From contig NC_009380.1 in NCBI RefSeq assembly GCF_000016425.1, positions 4,840,144 through 4,904,143 of the forward strand: a DNA stretch of 64,000 nt. The letters run 5' to 3'. The stretch is from Salinispora tropica CNB-440. GTDB taxonomy: Bacteria; Actinomycetota; Actinomycetes; Mycobacteriales; Micromonosporaceae. Numbering within the stretch: position 1 is the stretch's first letter; each line of letters starts with the position of its first letter. The notes under the pieces were generated by a model. It saw nothing but the letters and a program-made list of their open reading frames with translations, ran no database searches and was not told the origin of the DNA. Made by a program: the position numbers and the translations under genes. Shown here piece by piece: positions 52,784 to 61,675 of this stretch.

Positions 52784-53938
52784 TCAACCCGGCTGGGGCG
52801 GGCTGATCTTACCCAGGTCGTCGAAGATCGCACCGGTCTCCGGGAAGTCCGCACCGCTGAGCTCCCGCACCAGCCCCAGGCCCCGGTCGTCCGGGTCCAA
52901 GGTCGGCAGACCCGACCCGTTCAGGTACGTCGAGGCGAACGACCCGCCGACCCAGGTGCCGTCCGGCTGCAGCGAAACCTTGAGCACGCCGCCCCAGCCG
53001 AGCCGGCCGCTGCGGCTGAGCGTGTTCCCGCCGCCAGCGAAGTTACCGAGGCTGTACGCGATCAGCCGGCCCTGGTAGAACTCCATGCCGCGCAGGACGT
53101 GCGGGCCGTGCCCGACGATCAGATCCGCACCCGCATCGATCATGGCCTTGGCGAACCGGACCGGATCGCCCCGGTTCTCCCCCAGGTACAGCTCGGTGCC
53201 CGGTTTGACCCGGGTCTTGTCGGCCCCTTCCGCGCCCATGTGCACCTGAACCACCACCAGATCCGCCATCTCAGCGGCCTTGGTGACGACCTGCTTTGCC
53301 GCCGGGATGTCGGTCAGCGGGTTCGACCACGCGTACGACGAGAAGCCCGCCACCGCCACCTGGACACCGCGTACGTCAACGACGGTGATCTGATCCGGCG
53401 CTCCGGTGTGCGCCAGTTCGTACTGTTCAAGCGCCTGCCGGGTGTTCTGGAGGCCCTTCGCGCCGAAGTCGTTCCCGTGATTGTTGGCCAGGTTGAGCAG
53501 GTCAAACCCACCGTCGCGCAGGTGCGCCGCGTACTCCGGCGGGGCCCGGAACTGGTAGCAGTTGGTGGAGTTCTCGCCGCACTTGCCGGTCCCGGTATCG
53601 ACGGTGAGCGGCTCCTCCAGGTTGCCCATCGCCAGGTCGGCGGCGAGCTCCGGGCGCACCTCGTCGAAGAAGCCCTCGCCGTCCTTGGGGGGCAGCCGGT
53701 TCGGGGCGTTGCCCAGGATGATGTCGCCGGTGGCGGTGAGGGAGACCGCCGCCGCCTCGGTGGGGGAGGGGGCGGGTGCGCTACTGCTGGCGCCGGGCTG
53801 CCAGGCCCCGCCGGAATCGGTCGTACCGGAGCCGGTCGCACCGCAACCGGCAACGACCAGCACGGCGAGCAGCGCGCCGGCCGCCAGGAGCCGACGCGCA
53901 TGGCTGGCGAACGTCAATGTGTTGGAGTGGGCACGCAT
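52784..53938 (-). CDS. CapA-family lipoprotein
   Basis: 384 aa. Lipobox LVVAGC, Ser/Pro linker, then the CapA/PgsA metallophosphoesterase-like domain: SLTATGDIILG, MGNLEEPLT, DLLNLANNHGNDFGAKGL, VVVQVHMGAEG, and DLIVGHGPHVLRGMEFYQGRLIAYSLGNF. The family includes poly-gamma-glutamate capsule enzymes, but no pgs genes are nearby. ATG at 53938; the open frame continues antisense-like to 54775. Confidence 0.88.
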   Translation of the reverse strand: MRAHSNTLTFASHARRLLAAGALLAVLVVAGCGATGSGTTDSGGAWQPGASSSAPAPSPTEAAAVSLTATGDIILGNAPNRLPPKDGEGFFDEVRPELAADLAMGNLEEPLTVDTGTGKCGENSTNCYQFRAPPEYAAHLRDGGFDLLNLANNHGNDFGAKGLQNTRQALEQYELAHTGAPDQITVVDVRGVQVAVAGFSSYAWSNPLTDIPAAKQVVTKAAEMADLVVVQVHMGAEGADKTRVKPGTELYLGENRGDPVRFAKAMIDAGADLIVGHGPHVLRGMEFYQGRLIAYSLGNFAGGGNTLSRSGRLGWGGVLKVSLQPDGTWVGGSFASTYLNGSGLPTLDPDDRGLGLVRELSGADFPETGAIFDDLGKISPPQPG

Positions 53939-53994
53939 CGCCCGCGACCCTACCGGGCCCGCACCGCGCAGACGAGGACCAGTGGGTGGGTCGC

Positions 53995-54681
53995 TCAACC
54001 GCCCGGCCGCTGCGACCCCGGCGGCACCGGGCGGGCGCCACCGGCCAGGACCGCACGGTGCACCGCCCGGGCCAGCGGTGCGCCCCAGGTGGAGCGGGGG
54101 CCACCGTAGGGCGCCTCGGGCCCCTCGGTCGGGCAGCAGACGACGACCGCGTCGGTGGGGGTGCCGGTGCCGGGCATGCCCAGTTCGGCGATGGCCTGGG
54201 CCTTCGCCTCGGTGGCGGTCGCCACGGCGTTGATCAGGGCGGCGGGGCCAAGCCGGGCCGGCACGTACACCACGGTGTTGACGGTGCCGACCGGGTGGCC
54301 GCCGCCGGTGGACGCGGTCTCGGCCGGGATGCGCTCTGGTGGGGCCGCGGCCCAGATCGGAACGCCGAGCCCGACGGTTGCCCAGACCCGTACTCCGGTG
54401 TCGGTGCGGTCCACCACCTTCGCGACGTTCACTCCGGTCAACAGGCCCATTCCGGGGCCGTCGAGACCGAACCGCTCGGCCAGTTCGGCCAGGTGCTCGA
54501 CGGGGTCGTCCCGGTCGTACGACATCGGGACGGTCGCGTTGACCACCCAGCCCCGTACGCCCAACCCGCCGCCGAACGGCGCTGAGCTCGCGCTGAGTAA
54601 CGGCCGTTCGGCCTGCCAGACCAGCGCCGGGAGGTTCCGCCCGTCCTCGCGACGGGTGCACAGTGACGGCTCGTTCAGCAC
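53995..54681 (-). CDS. cbiZ: CbiZ-like adenosylcobinamide amidohydrolase
   Basis: 228 aa matching the CbiZ family: LSASSAPFGGGLGVRGWVVNATVPMSY, GLLTGVNVAKVV, and VNTVVYVPARLGPAALINAVATATEAKAQAIAELG. CbiZ salvages cobinamides and pseudo-B12 by cleaving the aminopropanol side chain. No other cobalamin genes or riboswitch adjoin it. GTG start. Confidence 0.8.
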   Translation of the reverse strand: MLNEPSLCTRREDGRNLPALVWQAERPLLSASSAPFGGGLGVRGWVVNATVPMSYDRDDPVEHLAELAERFGLDGPGMGLLTGVNVAKVVDRTDTGVRVWATVGLGVPIWAAAPPERIPAETASTGGGHPVGTVNTVVYVPARLGPAALINAVATATEAKAQAIAELGMPGTGTPTDAVVVCCPTEGPEAPYGGPRSTWGAPLARAVHRAVLAGGARPVPPGSQRPGG

Positions 54682-54823
54682 GGGGCGACCCTACGGCCCG
54701 ATCCTGCGCCCAGCACAACTCACCGGGTGCGGCGCGGTATCGTAACGTTGACGACGGCGGGCAGGTTACGCCCAACGACCACGTTTCCCGGGGTGCACCT
54801 CGGAATATCTGCGCACGTGCGCC

Positions 54824-54829
54824 TAGACT
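54824..54829 (+). promoter_or_regulatory. Possible -10 of the crp-family gene
   Basis: TAGACT, 69-74 bp upstream of the ATG at 54898. No good -35 at 16-18 nt; the region 54730-54830 is relatively T-rich. Weak call. Confidence 0.25.
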
Positions 54830-54897
54830 GACCGAGCGCGAGGGAGAAGCGGACGGCGGACCCGCCGACGGACGGCACGCGCAGGCGGAGGTGCGCG

Positions 54898-55575
54898 ATG
54901 GACGAGGTACTGGCCCGGAGTGGGATCTTCCAGGGGGTCGACCCGGAGGCTGCCGAGGCGTTGGCCAAGGAGATGGAGACGATCGAGGTCCGCAAGGGCG
55001 AGGTTGTTTTCAACGAGGGCGAGCCCGGTGACAGCCTGTACATCCTCCTCTCCGGCAAGATCAAGGTCGGGCGCCGGGCGGCCGACGGGCGACAGAACCT
55101 GATCGCGGTCATGGGCCCTTCGGACATGGTCGGCGAGCTGTCGCTCTTCGATCCGGGGCCACGGACGGCAACCGCGACGGCGGTGACCGACACCCGTCTG
55201 GTGCGGCTCCGTAAGCAGGCGCTGCGCCCCTGGCTGAACAACCGGCCGGAGATCGCTGAGCAGTTGCTGCGGGTGCTCGCCCGCCGGCTGCGCCGCACCA
55301 ACGACTCACTGGCCGACCTGATCTTCACTGACGTGCCCGGTCGGGTCGCGAAGAACCTGCTCCAGTTGGCGGGCCGGTTCGGCACCCGGGACGGTGGGGT
55401 GCTGCGGGTGACCCACGACCTGACCCAGGAGGAGATCGCCCAGCTCGTCGGCGCCTCCCGCGAGACGGTCAACAAGGCCCTCGCCGACTTCGCCTCGCGG
55501 GGCTGGCTGCGCCTGGACGGCAAGAGCATCATCATCCTCGACCCGGAGCGCCTGGCTCGCCGCGCGCGCGTCTGA
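54898..55575 (+). CDS. Crp/Fnr-family transcription regulator (GlxR-like)
   Basis: 225 aa, length and layout of actinobacterial Crp/GlxR. The cyclic-nucleotide barrel has GDSLYILLSGKIKVGRR and MVGELSLFDPGPRTATATAV (phosphate-binding cassette region), then a long C-helix and a winged helix-turn-helix TQEEIAQLVGASRETVNKALADF. Probably a global cAMP-responsive regulator; a Crp-like site is at 14221 in this window. Followed by a strong terminator. Confidence 0.93.
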   Translation: MDEVLARSGIFQGVDPEAAEALAKEMETIEVRKGEVVFNEGEPGDSLYILLSGKIKVGRRAADGRQNLIAVMGPSDMVGELSLFDPGPRTATATAVTDTRLVRLRKQALRPWLNNRPEIAEQLLRVLARRLRRTNDSLADLIFTDVPGRVAKNLLQLAGRFGTRDGGVLRVTHDLTQEEIAQLVGASRETVNKALADFASRGWLRLDGKSIIILDPERLARRARV

Positions 55576-55628
55576 TCACCCCGCCCCCGTCGATCCCGAA
55601 CCCACGGGGGACGGTGCTACCGCTCTCC

Positions 55629-55660
55629 AACGGCGGCCGGTTCGCCGGCCGCCGTTTTTC
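55629..55660 (+). terminator. Intrinsic terminator of the crp-family gene
   Basis: Perfect 12-bp stem AACGGCGGCCGG-ttcg-CCGGCCGCCGTT followed by further T residues. One of the few classical U-tail terminators in the window. Confidence 0.9.
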
Positions 55661-55669
55661 CTGACCTAA

Positions 55670-55691
55670 AAAAAGTCAGGCTTGACTGTTT
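55670..55691. promoter_or_regulatory. TetR operator and promoter
   Basis: Imperfect palindrome: left arm AAAAAGTCA, centre GGCT, right arm TGACTGTTT (one mismatch). It overlaps a -35 TTGACT (55682-55687); CACGCT follows after 17 nt (55705-55710), so transcription would begin at or near the GTG at 55717. This is the expected layout of an autoregulated TetR gene. Confidence 0.55.
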
Positions 55692-55716
55692 GTTTTGGGA
55701 GCGGCACGCTGAGGCC

Positions 55717-56322
55717 GTGTCCGGCACATCGACCCGCGTCCCACAGCAGGAGCGCAGCCGCGCCACCCAGACCCGGCTGCTCGAGGCCACCGTGGCCTGC
55801 CTGGTCGAGCACGGCTGGTCGGGCACCACAACGACCGTCGTGGCGACCCAGGCCGGGGTGTCCCGGGGCGCCCAACTTCACCACTACCCCACCAAGGCAG
55901 CCCTGGTCACCGCCGCGGTCGCGCACCTCGCCGAGCGGCGCGCGGAGGAGCTGCGCGCCGAGGCGAAGACCCTGCCCGCCGGTCCACAGCGGTTGGACCG
56001 GGTGGTTGACCTGCTCGCCGCGGCCTTCACCGGACCGCTCTTCGTGGCCGCCCTGGAGCTGTGGGTCGCCGCCCGCACCGACCGCGAACTACGGGCGGCG
56101 CTGGTGCCGCTGGAAGCCCGACTCGGCCGGGAGATGCACCGACTGACCGTCTCCCTGCTCGAGGTCGACGAGCGTCGACCCGGCGTACGGGAGGCGGTGC
56201 AGGCCACCCTCGACCTGCTCCGCGGCCTCGGCGTGGCCAACCTGCTCAACGACGACTCGACCCGCCGCGCCGCACTGCTCACCGCCTGGAAACGCCAACT
56301 CACCGAGCTCCTCGCCCCCTGA
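55717..56322 (+). CDS. TetR-family regulator of the catabolic operon
   Basis: 201 aa. N-terminal helix-turn-helix (RLLEATVACLVEHGWSGTTTTVVATQAGVSRGAQLHHYPTKAAL) and an all-helical ligand-binding domain. Immediately upstream of the acyl-CoA operon and in the same direction, so probably its repressor, as AtuR/LiuR-type regulators are. The GTG at 55717 is preferred; the upstream TTG at 55690 lies inside the operator. Confidence 0.85.
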   Translation: MSGTSTRVPQQERSRATQTRLLEATVACLVEHGWSGTTTTVVATQAGVSRGAQLHHYPTKAALVTAAVAHLAERRAEELRAEAKTLPAGPQRLDRVVDLLAAAFTGPLFVAALELWVAARTDRELRAALVPLEARLGREMHRLTVSLLEVDERRPGVREAVQATLDLLRGLGVANLLNDDSTRRAALLTAWKRQLTELLAP

Positions 56323-56360
56323 TCCCGTCCCGCACCACCGCCGACTCCCCCGGAGGCACC

Positions 56361-57170
56361 ATGGTCGACCTGACGGACCTGCTGACCGATCTCGCCGCCG
56401 AGTCAGCCGAACTGGACGCCCTCGTGGCGCCGCTGTCGCCCGCCGAGTGGGCCCGCTCCACGCCCGCACCCGGCTGGACGATCGGCCACCAGATCGCGCA
56501 CCTGGCCTGGACGGATCACGCCGCGCAGCTCGCCGCGACGGATGCCGACGCGTTCTACGCCTCGGTCACCACGGCACCCGACCCGGCTCGGCTGGTAGAC
56601 GCCGGCGCGGAGGCGTTCCTCGCCCCAGCGGCCGAGCTGCTGCCCCGCTGGCGCGCTGGCCGGACGGCGCTCGCCGCCGCCCTCGCGGCCACCCCGACCG
56701 GCGAGAAGCTCCCCTGGTACGGCACCACGATGTCCCCCGCGTCAATGGCTACCGCACGGATCATGGAGACCTGGGCGCATGGCACCGATGTGGCCGACGC
56801 CCTCGAGGTCACCCGGCCGGCCACGGCCCGGCTGCGGCACATCGCGCACCTCGGCTTCCGGACCCTACGGCACTCCTTCGCCGCACACGGTCGCCCGCTG
56901 CCGACCGGGTCGGTCCGAGTCGAACTGACCGCACCACAGCCCACCGCCGAGCACGCCGACGCGACCTGGGTCTACGGTCCCGCGGACGCCGCCGACCGGG
57001 TCACCGGGCCGGCCCTGGACTTCTGCCTGCTGGTGACCCAACGCCGGAACCGCGCCGATCTCGCCCTCACCGCGACCGGGCCGGTCGCCGAAGCCTGGCT
57101 GGACGTGGCCCAGGCCTTCGCCGGGCCACCCGGCGCTGGCCGGGTGCCGACGGCACAGGCGACGGCGTGA
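56361..57170 (+). CDS. TIGR03084-type DinB/maleylpyruvate-isomerase-like protein
   Basis: 269 aa. Four-helix DinB-type domain with metal-binding histidines (GWTIGHQIAHLAWTDH, ETWAHGTDVADAL, HLGFRTLRHSF), as in the mycothiol-dependent isomerase superfamily. The TIGR03084 subgroup is typically found with AtuA and acyl-CoA genes; its reaction is unknown. ATG with GGAGG upstream, 38 bp after the regulator. Confidence 0.8.
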   Translation: MVDLTDLLTDLAAESAELDALVAPLSPAEWARSTPAPGWTIGHQIAHLAWTDHAAQLAATDADAFYASVTTAPDPARLVDAGAEAFLAPAAELLPRWRAGRTALAAALAATPTGEKLPWYGTTMSPASMATARIMETWAHGTDVADALEVTRPATARLRHIAHLGFRTLRHSFAAHGRPLPTGSVRVELTAPQPTAEHADATWVYGPADAADRVTGPALDFCLLVTQRRNRADLALTATGPVAEAWLDVAQAFAGPPGAGRVPTAQATA

Positions 57171-58855
57171 GCGCCCGGCTGCGGGTCGGCAACGCCTCCG
57201 GTTTCTACGGCGACCGCTTCTCCGCCTGGCAGGAGATGCTCGACGGGGGCGACCTGGACGTACTCACCGGGGACTACCTCGCCGAGCTGACCCTGCTCAT
57301 CCTGGGCAGAGACCGGATGCGCGACCCCGAGCTCGGCTACGCGCGGACGTTCCTGCGCCAGCTCGAAGGGACCCTCGGCACCGCGCAGGAGCGCGGCGTC
57401 CGGATCGTCACCAACGCCGGCGGGCTGAACCCCGCCGGGCTGGCCGCCGCCGTTCGCTCCCTCGCCGAACGGCTCGGGCTCGACCTCCGGGTCGGGTACG
57501 TCGAGGGCGACTCCCTTCGCCGGCCGGACGCGCTGACCGCGAACGCGTACCTCGGGGCGTTCGGAATCGCCGCCGTGCTCGACGCCGGCGCCGACGTGGT
57601 GGTCACCGGGCGGGTCACCGACGCCTCCCTGGTGGTCGGGCCGGCGATCGCCCGGTTCGGCTGGGACCGCAACGACCTGGACGCCCTCGCTGGCGCGACC
57701 GTCGCCGGACATCTGCTCGAGTGCGGCGCGCAGGTGACCGGCGGCAACTTCAGCTTCTTCACCGAGCTGCCGGACGGTGGGCACCGGCCCGGCTTCCCCC
57801 TCGCCGAGTTGCACGCCGACGGCTCGTCGGTGCTCACCAAACACCCGGGCACCGGGGGCGCGGTGACCGTCGAGACGGTCACCGCCCAACTCCTGTACGA
57901 GGTGGGCGGGCCGGCGTACCTCGGACCGGATGTGGTCACCCACCTGGACTCGGTGCACCTCGCCCCGGACGGGCCGGACCGGGTCCGGGTGTCCGGCGTC
58001 CGGGGGACGCCGCCGCCGGAGACGCTCAAGGTCGGCGTCAACAACCTGGGCGGCTTCCGCAACTCGATGACCTTTGTGCTCTGCGGGCTGGACATCCCGG
58101 CGAAGGCCGCCCTGGTCCGGGGGCAGCTCGAGGAGACGGTCGGCAAGGAGGGGCTGGAGTTCGTCCTCGCCCGCACCGACCACCCCGACACATCGGACAC
58201 CGAGACGGCGAGCGCCCTGCTCCACGTCCACCTGCGCGACGGGGACAAGGCGCGGGCCGGACGGGCCTTCTCCGCCGCGGCGGTGGAGCTGGCCCTGGCC
58301 TCGTACCCAGGGTGCACCCTGACCACACCGCCCGGCGACGCGACTCCGTACGGGGTGTTCACCGCCGACACGGTCGCACAGGACGCGGTCGAGCACGTGG
58401 CTGTCCTGCCCGACGGCACCCGCGTACCGATCTCCCCACCGCCCCGGACGCGGCCGGCCCCGCCCCCGACCGGGGCGCCGGGCTCCAGCGAGGGGCCCTC
58501 GGCGTACCCGACCCGACGCCGGCCGCTCGGAGAATTGGTGGGAGCACGGTCGGGCGACAAGGGGGGCGACGCCAACCTGGGGGTCTGGGCTCGCACCGAC
58601 ACGGCCTGGGCGTGGCTGCGGGGCTGGCTGACCGTGGCGCGCCTCGCCGAGCTGCTGCCGGAGACCGCCCCGCTGACCGTCGAGCGGTACGAGCTGCCGA
58701 ACCTGCGGGCGGTCAACTTCGTGATCCGGGGGCTCCTCGGGCCGGGGGTGGCGGCCACGACCCGCTTCGACCCGCAGGCGAAGGCGCTGGGGGAGCTGCT
58801 CCGCTCCCGTGTGGTTCCGGTTCCGGCCGAGTTGATCCCGGAGGCGGCATCATGA
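57167..58855 (+). CDS. atuA: AtuA-family acyclic terpene utilisation protein
   Basis: 562 aa. The N-terminal main domain (1-430, LRVGNASGFYGDRFSAWQEML, IVTNAGGLNPAGLAAAVR, DVVVTGRVTDASLVVGPA) is followed by a Pro-rich linker and a C-terminal domain (LGELVGARSGDKGGDANLGVW). AtuA is required for citronellol and geraniol catabolism in Pseudomonas, but its reaction is not known to me. GTGA overlap with the upstream gene (57167-57170). Confidence 0.85.
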   Translation: MSARLRVGNASGFYGDRFSAWQEMLDGGDLDVLTGDYLAELTLLILGRDRMRDPELGYARTFLRQLEGTLGTAQERGVRIVTNAGGLNPAGLAAAVRSLAERLGLDLRVGYVEGDSLRRPDALTANAYLGAFGIAAVLDAGADVVVTGRVTDASLVVGPAIARFGWDRNDLDALAGATVAGHLLECGAQVTGGNFSFFTELPDGGHRPGFPLAELHADGSSVLTKHPGTGGAVTVETVTAQLLYEVGGPAYLGPDVVTHLDSVHLAPDGPDRVRVSGVRGTPPPETLKVGVNNLGGFRNSMTFVLCGLDIPAKAALVRGQLEETVGKEGLEFVLARTDHPDTSDTETASALLHVHLRDGDKARAGRAFSAAAVELALASYPGCTLTTPPGDATPYGVFTADTVAQDAVEHVAVLPDGTRVPISPPPRTRPAPPPTGAPGSSEGPSAYPTRRRPLGELVGARSGDKGGDANLGVWARTDTAWAWLRGWLTVARLAELLPETAPLTVERYELPNLRAVNFVIRGLLGPGVAATTRFDPQAKALGELLRSRVVPVPAELIPEAAS

Positions 58856-60018
58856 CGACCGTCGATACCCCGGAACGGCGACAGCTCCGCGAGCTGACCC
58901 GGACGTTCATGGCCAAGGAGGTGCTGCCGCACCTCGACGACTGGGAGCGGGCCGGCGAGGTCCCCCGGGAGCTGCACGCCACGGCCGCGACGGTCGGCCT
59001 GCTCGGCATCGGCTTCCCCGAGGAGGTCGGCGGCAGCGGCGGCGACCTGCTGGACTCGGTCGTCGTCACCGAGGAGATCATCCGGTCCGGCGGCTCCTCC
59101 GGGCTGGTGGCGGCGCTCTTCACGCACGGCATCGCCCTGCCGCACCTGGTGGCCGCCAGCGCCGGCACTCAGACTCCGTCGACCGCCGGCAGCAACCTGG
59201 TCGAGCGCTACGTCCGACCGACCCTCGCCGGGACGATGATCGGCGCGCTGGCGGTCACCGAGCCGGGGGGCGGCTCGGACGTGGCCGGACTGCGCACCAC
59301 GGCCCGCCGGGACGGCGACCACTACCTGGTGAACGGGGCCAAGGCGTACATCACCAGCGGGCACCGGGCCGACTTCGTGACCACGGCGGTGCGTACCGGC
59401 GGGTCGGACGCGGGGGGCATCTCCCTGCTGGTGATCGAGAAGGGCACGCCGGGCTTCACCGTCGGGCGACGGATGGAGAAGCTCGGCTGGCACTGCTCGG
59501 ACACCGCCGAGCTGTCCTTCGCCGACGTCCGGGTGCCGGTGGCGAATCGGGTCGGTGCGGAGAACACCGGCTTCCTGTCCATCATGCAGAACTTCGCCGC
59601 CGAGCGGATCTCCCTGGCCACCCAGGCGTACGCGACGGCGCAGCGCTGCGTGGAGCTGGCGCTGAGCTGGTGCCGGGACCGGGAGACCTTCGGCCGCCCG
59701 CTGGTCGGGCGCCAGGTCGTCCGGCACCGGCTGGCCGAGCTGCACACCCGCGCCGAGTCGGCCCGCTCCTACGTGCTCGACGTGGCGACGCGGGTCGCCG
59801 CCGGGGAGGCGGAGATGACCGAGGTCGCGATGGCCAAGAACGCCGCCGTCGCGGCCTGCGCCGAGGTGGTGGACGGGGCGTTGCAGCTGCACGGCGGCTT
59901 CGGCTACCTGCGTGACGCGGAGGTGGAGCGGCACTACCGCGACCAGCGCATCCTCGGCATCGGCGGCGGCACCACCGAGATCATGAACGAGATCATCGCG
60001 AAGGGCATGGGGCTGTGA
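58852..60018 (+). CDS. Acyl-CoA dehydrogenase
   Basis: 388-aa flavoenzyme: GALAVTEPGGGSDVAGLRT, ITSGHRADF, ERISLATQAYATAQ, and QLHGGFGYLRDAEVERHYRDQRILGIGGGTTEIMNEIIAKGMGL. Oxidises an acyl-CoA to the enoyl-CoA; by context citronellyl-CoA or isovaleryl-CoA. ATGA overlap with atuA (58852-58855). Confidence 0.92.
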   Translation: MTTVDTPERRQLRELTRTFMAKEVLPHLDDWERAGEVPRELHATAATVGLLGIGFPEEVGGSGGDLLDSVVVTEEIIRSGGSSGLVAALFTHGIALPHLVAASAGTQTPSTAGSNLVERYVRPTLAGTMIGALAVTEPGGGSDVAGLRTTARRDGDHYLVNGAKAYITSGHRADFVTTAVRTGGSDAGGISLLVIEKGTPGFTVGRRMEKLGWHCSDTAELSFADVRVPVANRVGAENTGFLSIMQNFAAERISLATQAYATAQRCVELALSWCRDRETFGRPLVGRQVVRHRLAELHTRAESARSYVLDVATRVAAGEAEMTEVAMAKNAAVAACAEVVDGALQLHGGFGYLRDAEVERHYRDQRILGIGGGTTEIMNEIIAKGMGL

Positions 60019-61616
60019 CCACACTCGACAGCGTGCTCGACCCGGCCGCGCCGGCCTTCCGGGAGAACCGGGAGGCGCTGCTGGCCCGGCTGGCCGAACT
60101 GGACTCCGCGCTGGACCAGGCCCGCGACGGTGGCGGCGAGAAGTCCCGTGCCCGGCAGCACAAGCGCGGCAAGCTGCTCGCCCGTGAGCGCATCGAGCTG
60201 CTGCTCGACCCGGACGCCCCGTTCCTGGAGCTGTCTCCGGTCGCCGCGTACGGCACGGACTTCCCGGTCGGCGCCAGCGTGGTCACCGGTATCGGTCCGG
60301 TCGAGGGCGTCGAGTGCATGATCATTGCCAGCGACCCGACAGTACGCGGCGGCGCGGTCAACCCGTGGTCGCTGGCGAAGACCCGGCGGGCCGGGGAGAT
60401 CGCGCTGACCAACCGGTTACCGATGATCAACTTGGTGGAGTCGGCCGGAGCGGACCTCCCCACCCAGGCGGAGATCTTCATCCCGGGTGGGCGGGTGTTC
60501 CGCGACCTGACCCGGCTCTCGGCGGAGCGCATCCCCACGGTCAGCGTGGTCTTCGGCAACGCCACCGCCGGCGGCGCGTACATCCCGGGGATGTCCGATC
60601 ACGTGATCATGATTCGGGACCGGTCGCAGGTCTACCTGGCCGGGCCCCCGCTGGTAAAGATGGCCACCGGCGAGGACGCCGACGACGAGTCGCTGGGCGG
60701 CGCGGCCATGCACGCCACCACCTCCGGTCTCGCCGACTACCTGGCCGAGGACGAGCGGGACGGCATCCGGCTGGCCCGGCAGTGCGTACGTCGACTCAAC
60801 TGGCGCAAGGCGGGACCGCCGCCGCGTACGGCAGCCCCCCGGCCGCCCCGGTACGACCCGGAGGAGTTGCTCGGCATCGCCAGCGCCGACCTGAAGGTGC
60901 CGTTCGACCCGCGCGAGATCATCGCCCGGGTGCTCGACGACAGCGAGTTCGACGAGTTCAAGCCGGCCTACGGCACCGCGCTGGTCACCGGCTGGGGCGA
61001 GCTGCACGGCTACCCGGTCGGGGTGCTCGCCAACGCCCGCGGGGTGCTGTTCAACGCGGAGGCGCAGAAGGCAGCCCAGTTCATCCAGCTCGCCAACGCT
61101 GCCAACACTCCGCTGATCTTCCTCCAGAACACCACCGGCTACATGGTCGGCACCGAGTACGAGCAGCGCGGCATCATCAAACACGGCGCTCTCATGATCA
61201 ACGCGGTGTCGAACTCGACCGTGCCGCACCTGACGGTGAACCTCGGCGCCTCCTACGGCGCCGGCAACTACGGCATGTGCGGTCGGGCCTATGACCCGCG
61301 GTTCCTGTTCACCTGGCCGAACGCGAAGTCGGCGGTGATGGGCCCGACCCAGCTCGCCGGGGTGCTCTCCATCGTGGCCCGGCAGGCCGCCGCCGCGAAG
61401 GGCCGGGAGTACGACGAGGAGTCGGACGCCGCCATGCGGACGATGGTCGAGCAACAGATCGAGTCCCAGTCCGGGGCGCTCTTCCTCTCCGGCCGACTCT
61501 ACGACGACGGCGTCATCGACCCCCGGGACACCCGTACCGTCCTCGGGCTCTGCCTGTCAGCGATCCACACCGGACAGGTACGGGGCGCCGACGGCTTCGG
61601 TGTCTTCCGGATGTGA
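60015..61616 (+). CDS. Acyl-CoA carboxylase beta (carboxyltransferase) subunit
   Basis: 533 aa of the methylcrotonyl/geranyl-CoA carboxylase class: ARQHKRGKLLARERIELLLDP, VESAGADLPTQAEIF, GNATAGGAYIPGMSDH, GYMVGTEYEQRGIIKHGA, and FTWPNAKSAVMGP. Carboxylates an enoyl-CoA with biotin-bound CO2. GTGA overlap with the dehydrogenase. Substrate (geranyl or methylcrotonyl) cannot be read from the sequence. Confidence 0.9.
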   Translation: MTTLDSVLDPAAPAFRENREALLARLAELDSALDQARDGGGEKSRARQHKRGKLLARERIELLLDPDAPFLELSPVAAYGTDFPVGASVVTGIGPVEGVECMIIASDPTVRGGAVNPWSLAKTRRAGEIALTNRLPMINLVESAGADLPTQAEIFIPGGRVFRDLTRLSAERIPTVSVVFGNATAGGAYIPGMSDHVIMIRDRSQVYLAGPPLVKMATGEDADDESLGGAAMHATTSGLADYLAEDERDGIRLARQCVRRLNWRKAGPPPRTAAPRPPRYDPEELLGIASADLKVPFDPREIIARVLDDSEFDEFKPAYGTALVTGWGELHGYPVGVLANARGVLFNAEAQKAAQFIQLANAANTPLIFLQNTTGYMVGTEYEQRGIIKHGALMINAVSNSTVPHLTVNLGASYGAGNYGMCGRAYDPRFLFTWPNAKSAVMGPTQLAGVLSIVARQAAAAKGREYDEESDAAMRTMVEQQIESQSGALFLSGRLYDDGVIDPRDTRTVLGLCLSAIHTGQVRGADGFGVFRM

Positions 61617-61675
61617 GGCGCGAGCAGCACAGTCAGGCCGTGGACGTAGCCGCGAACGAAGGAGACTGAGCGCGG

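Noticed and set aside
57337..60024. Very long open frame antisense to the atuA/acyl-CoA dehydrogenase genes
   Set aside because: Composition artefact of high third-position GC; no family motifs, no ribosome-binding site, and both sense genes are clearly recognised.
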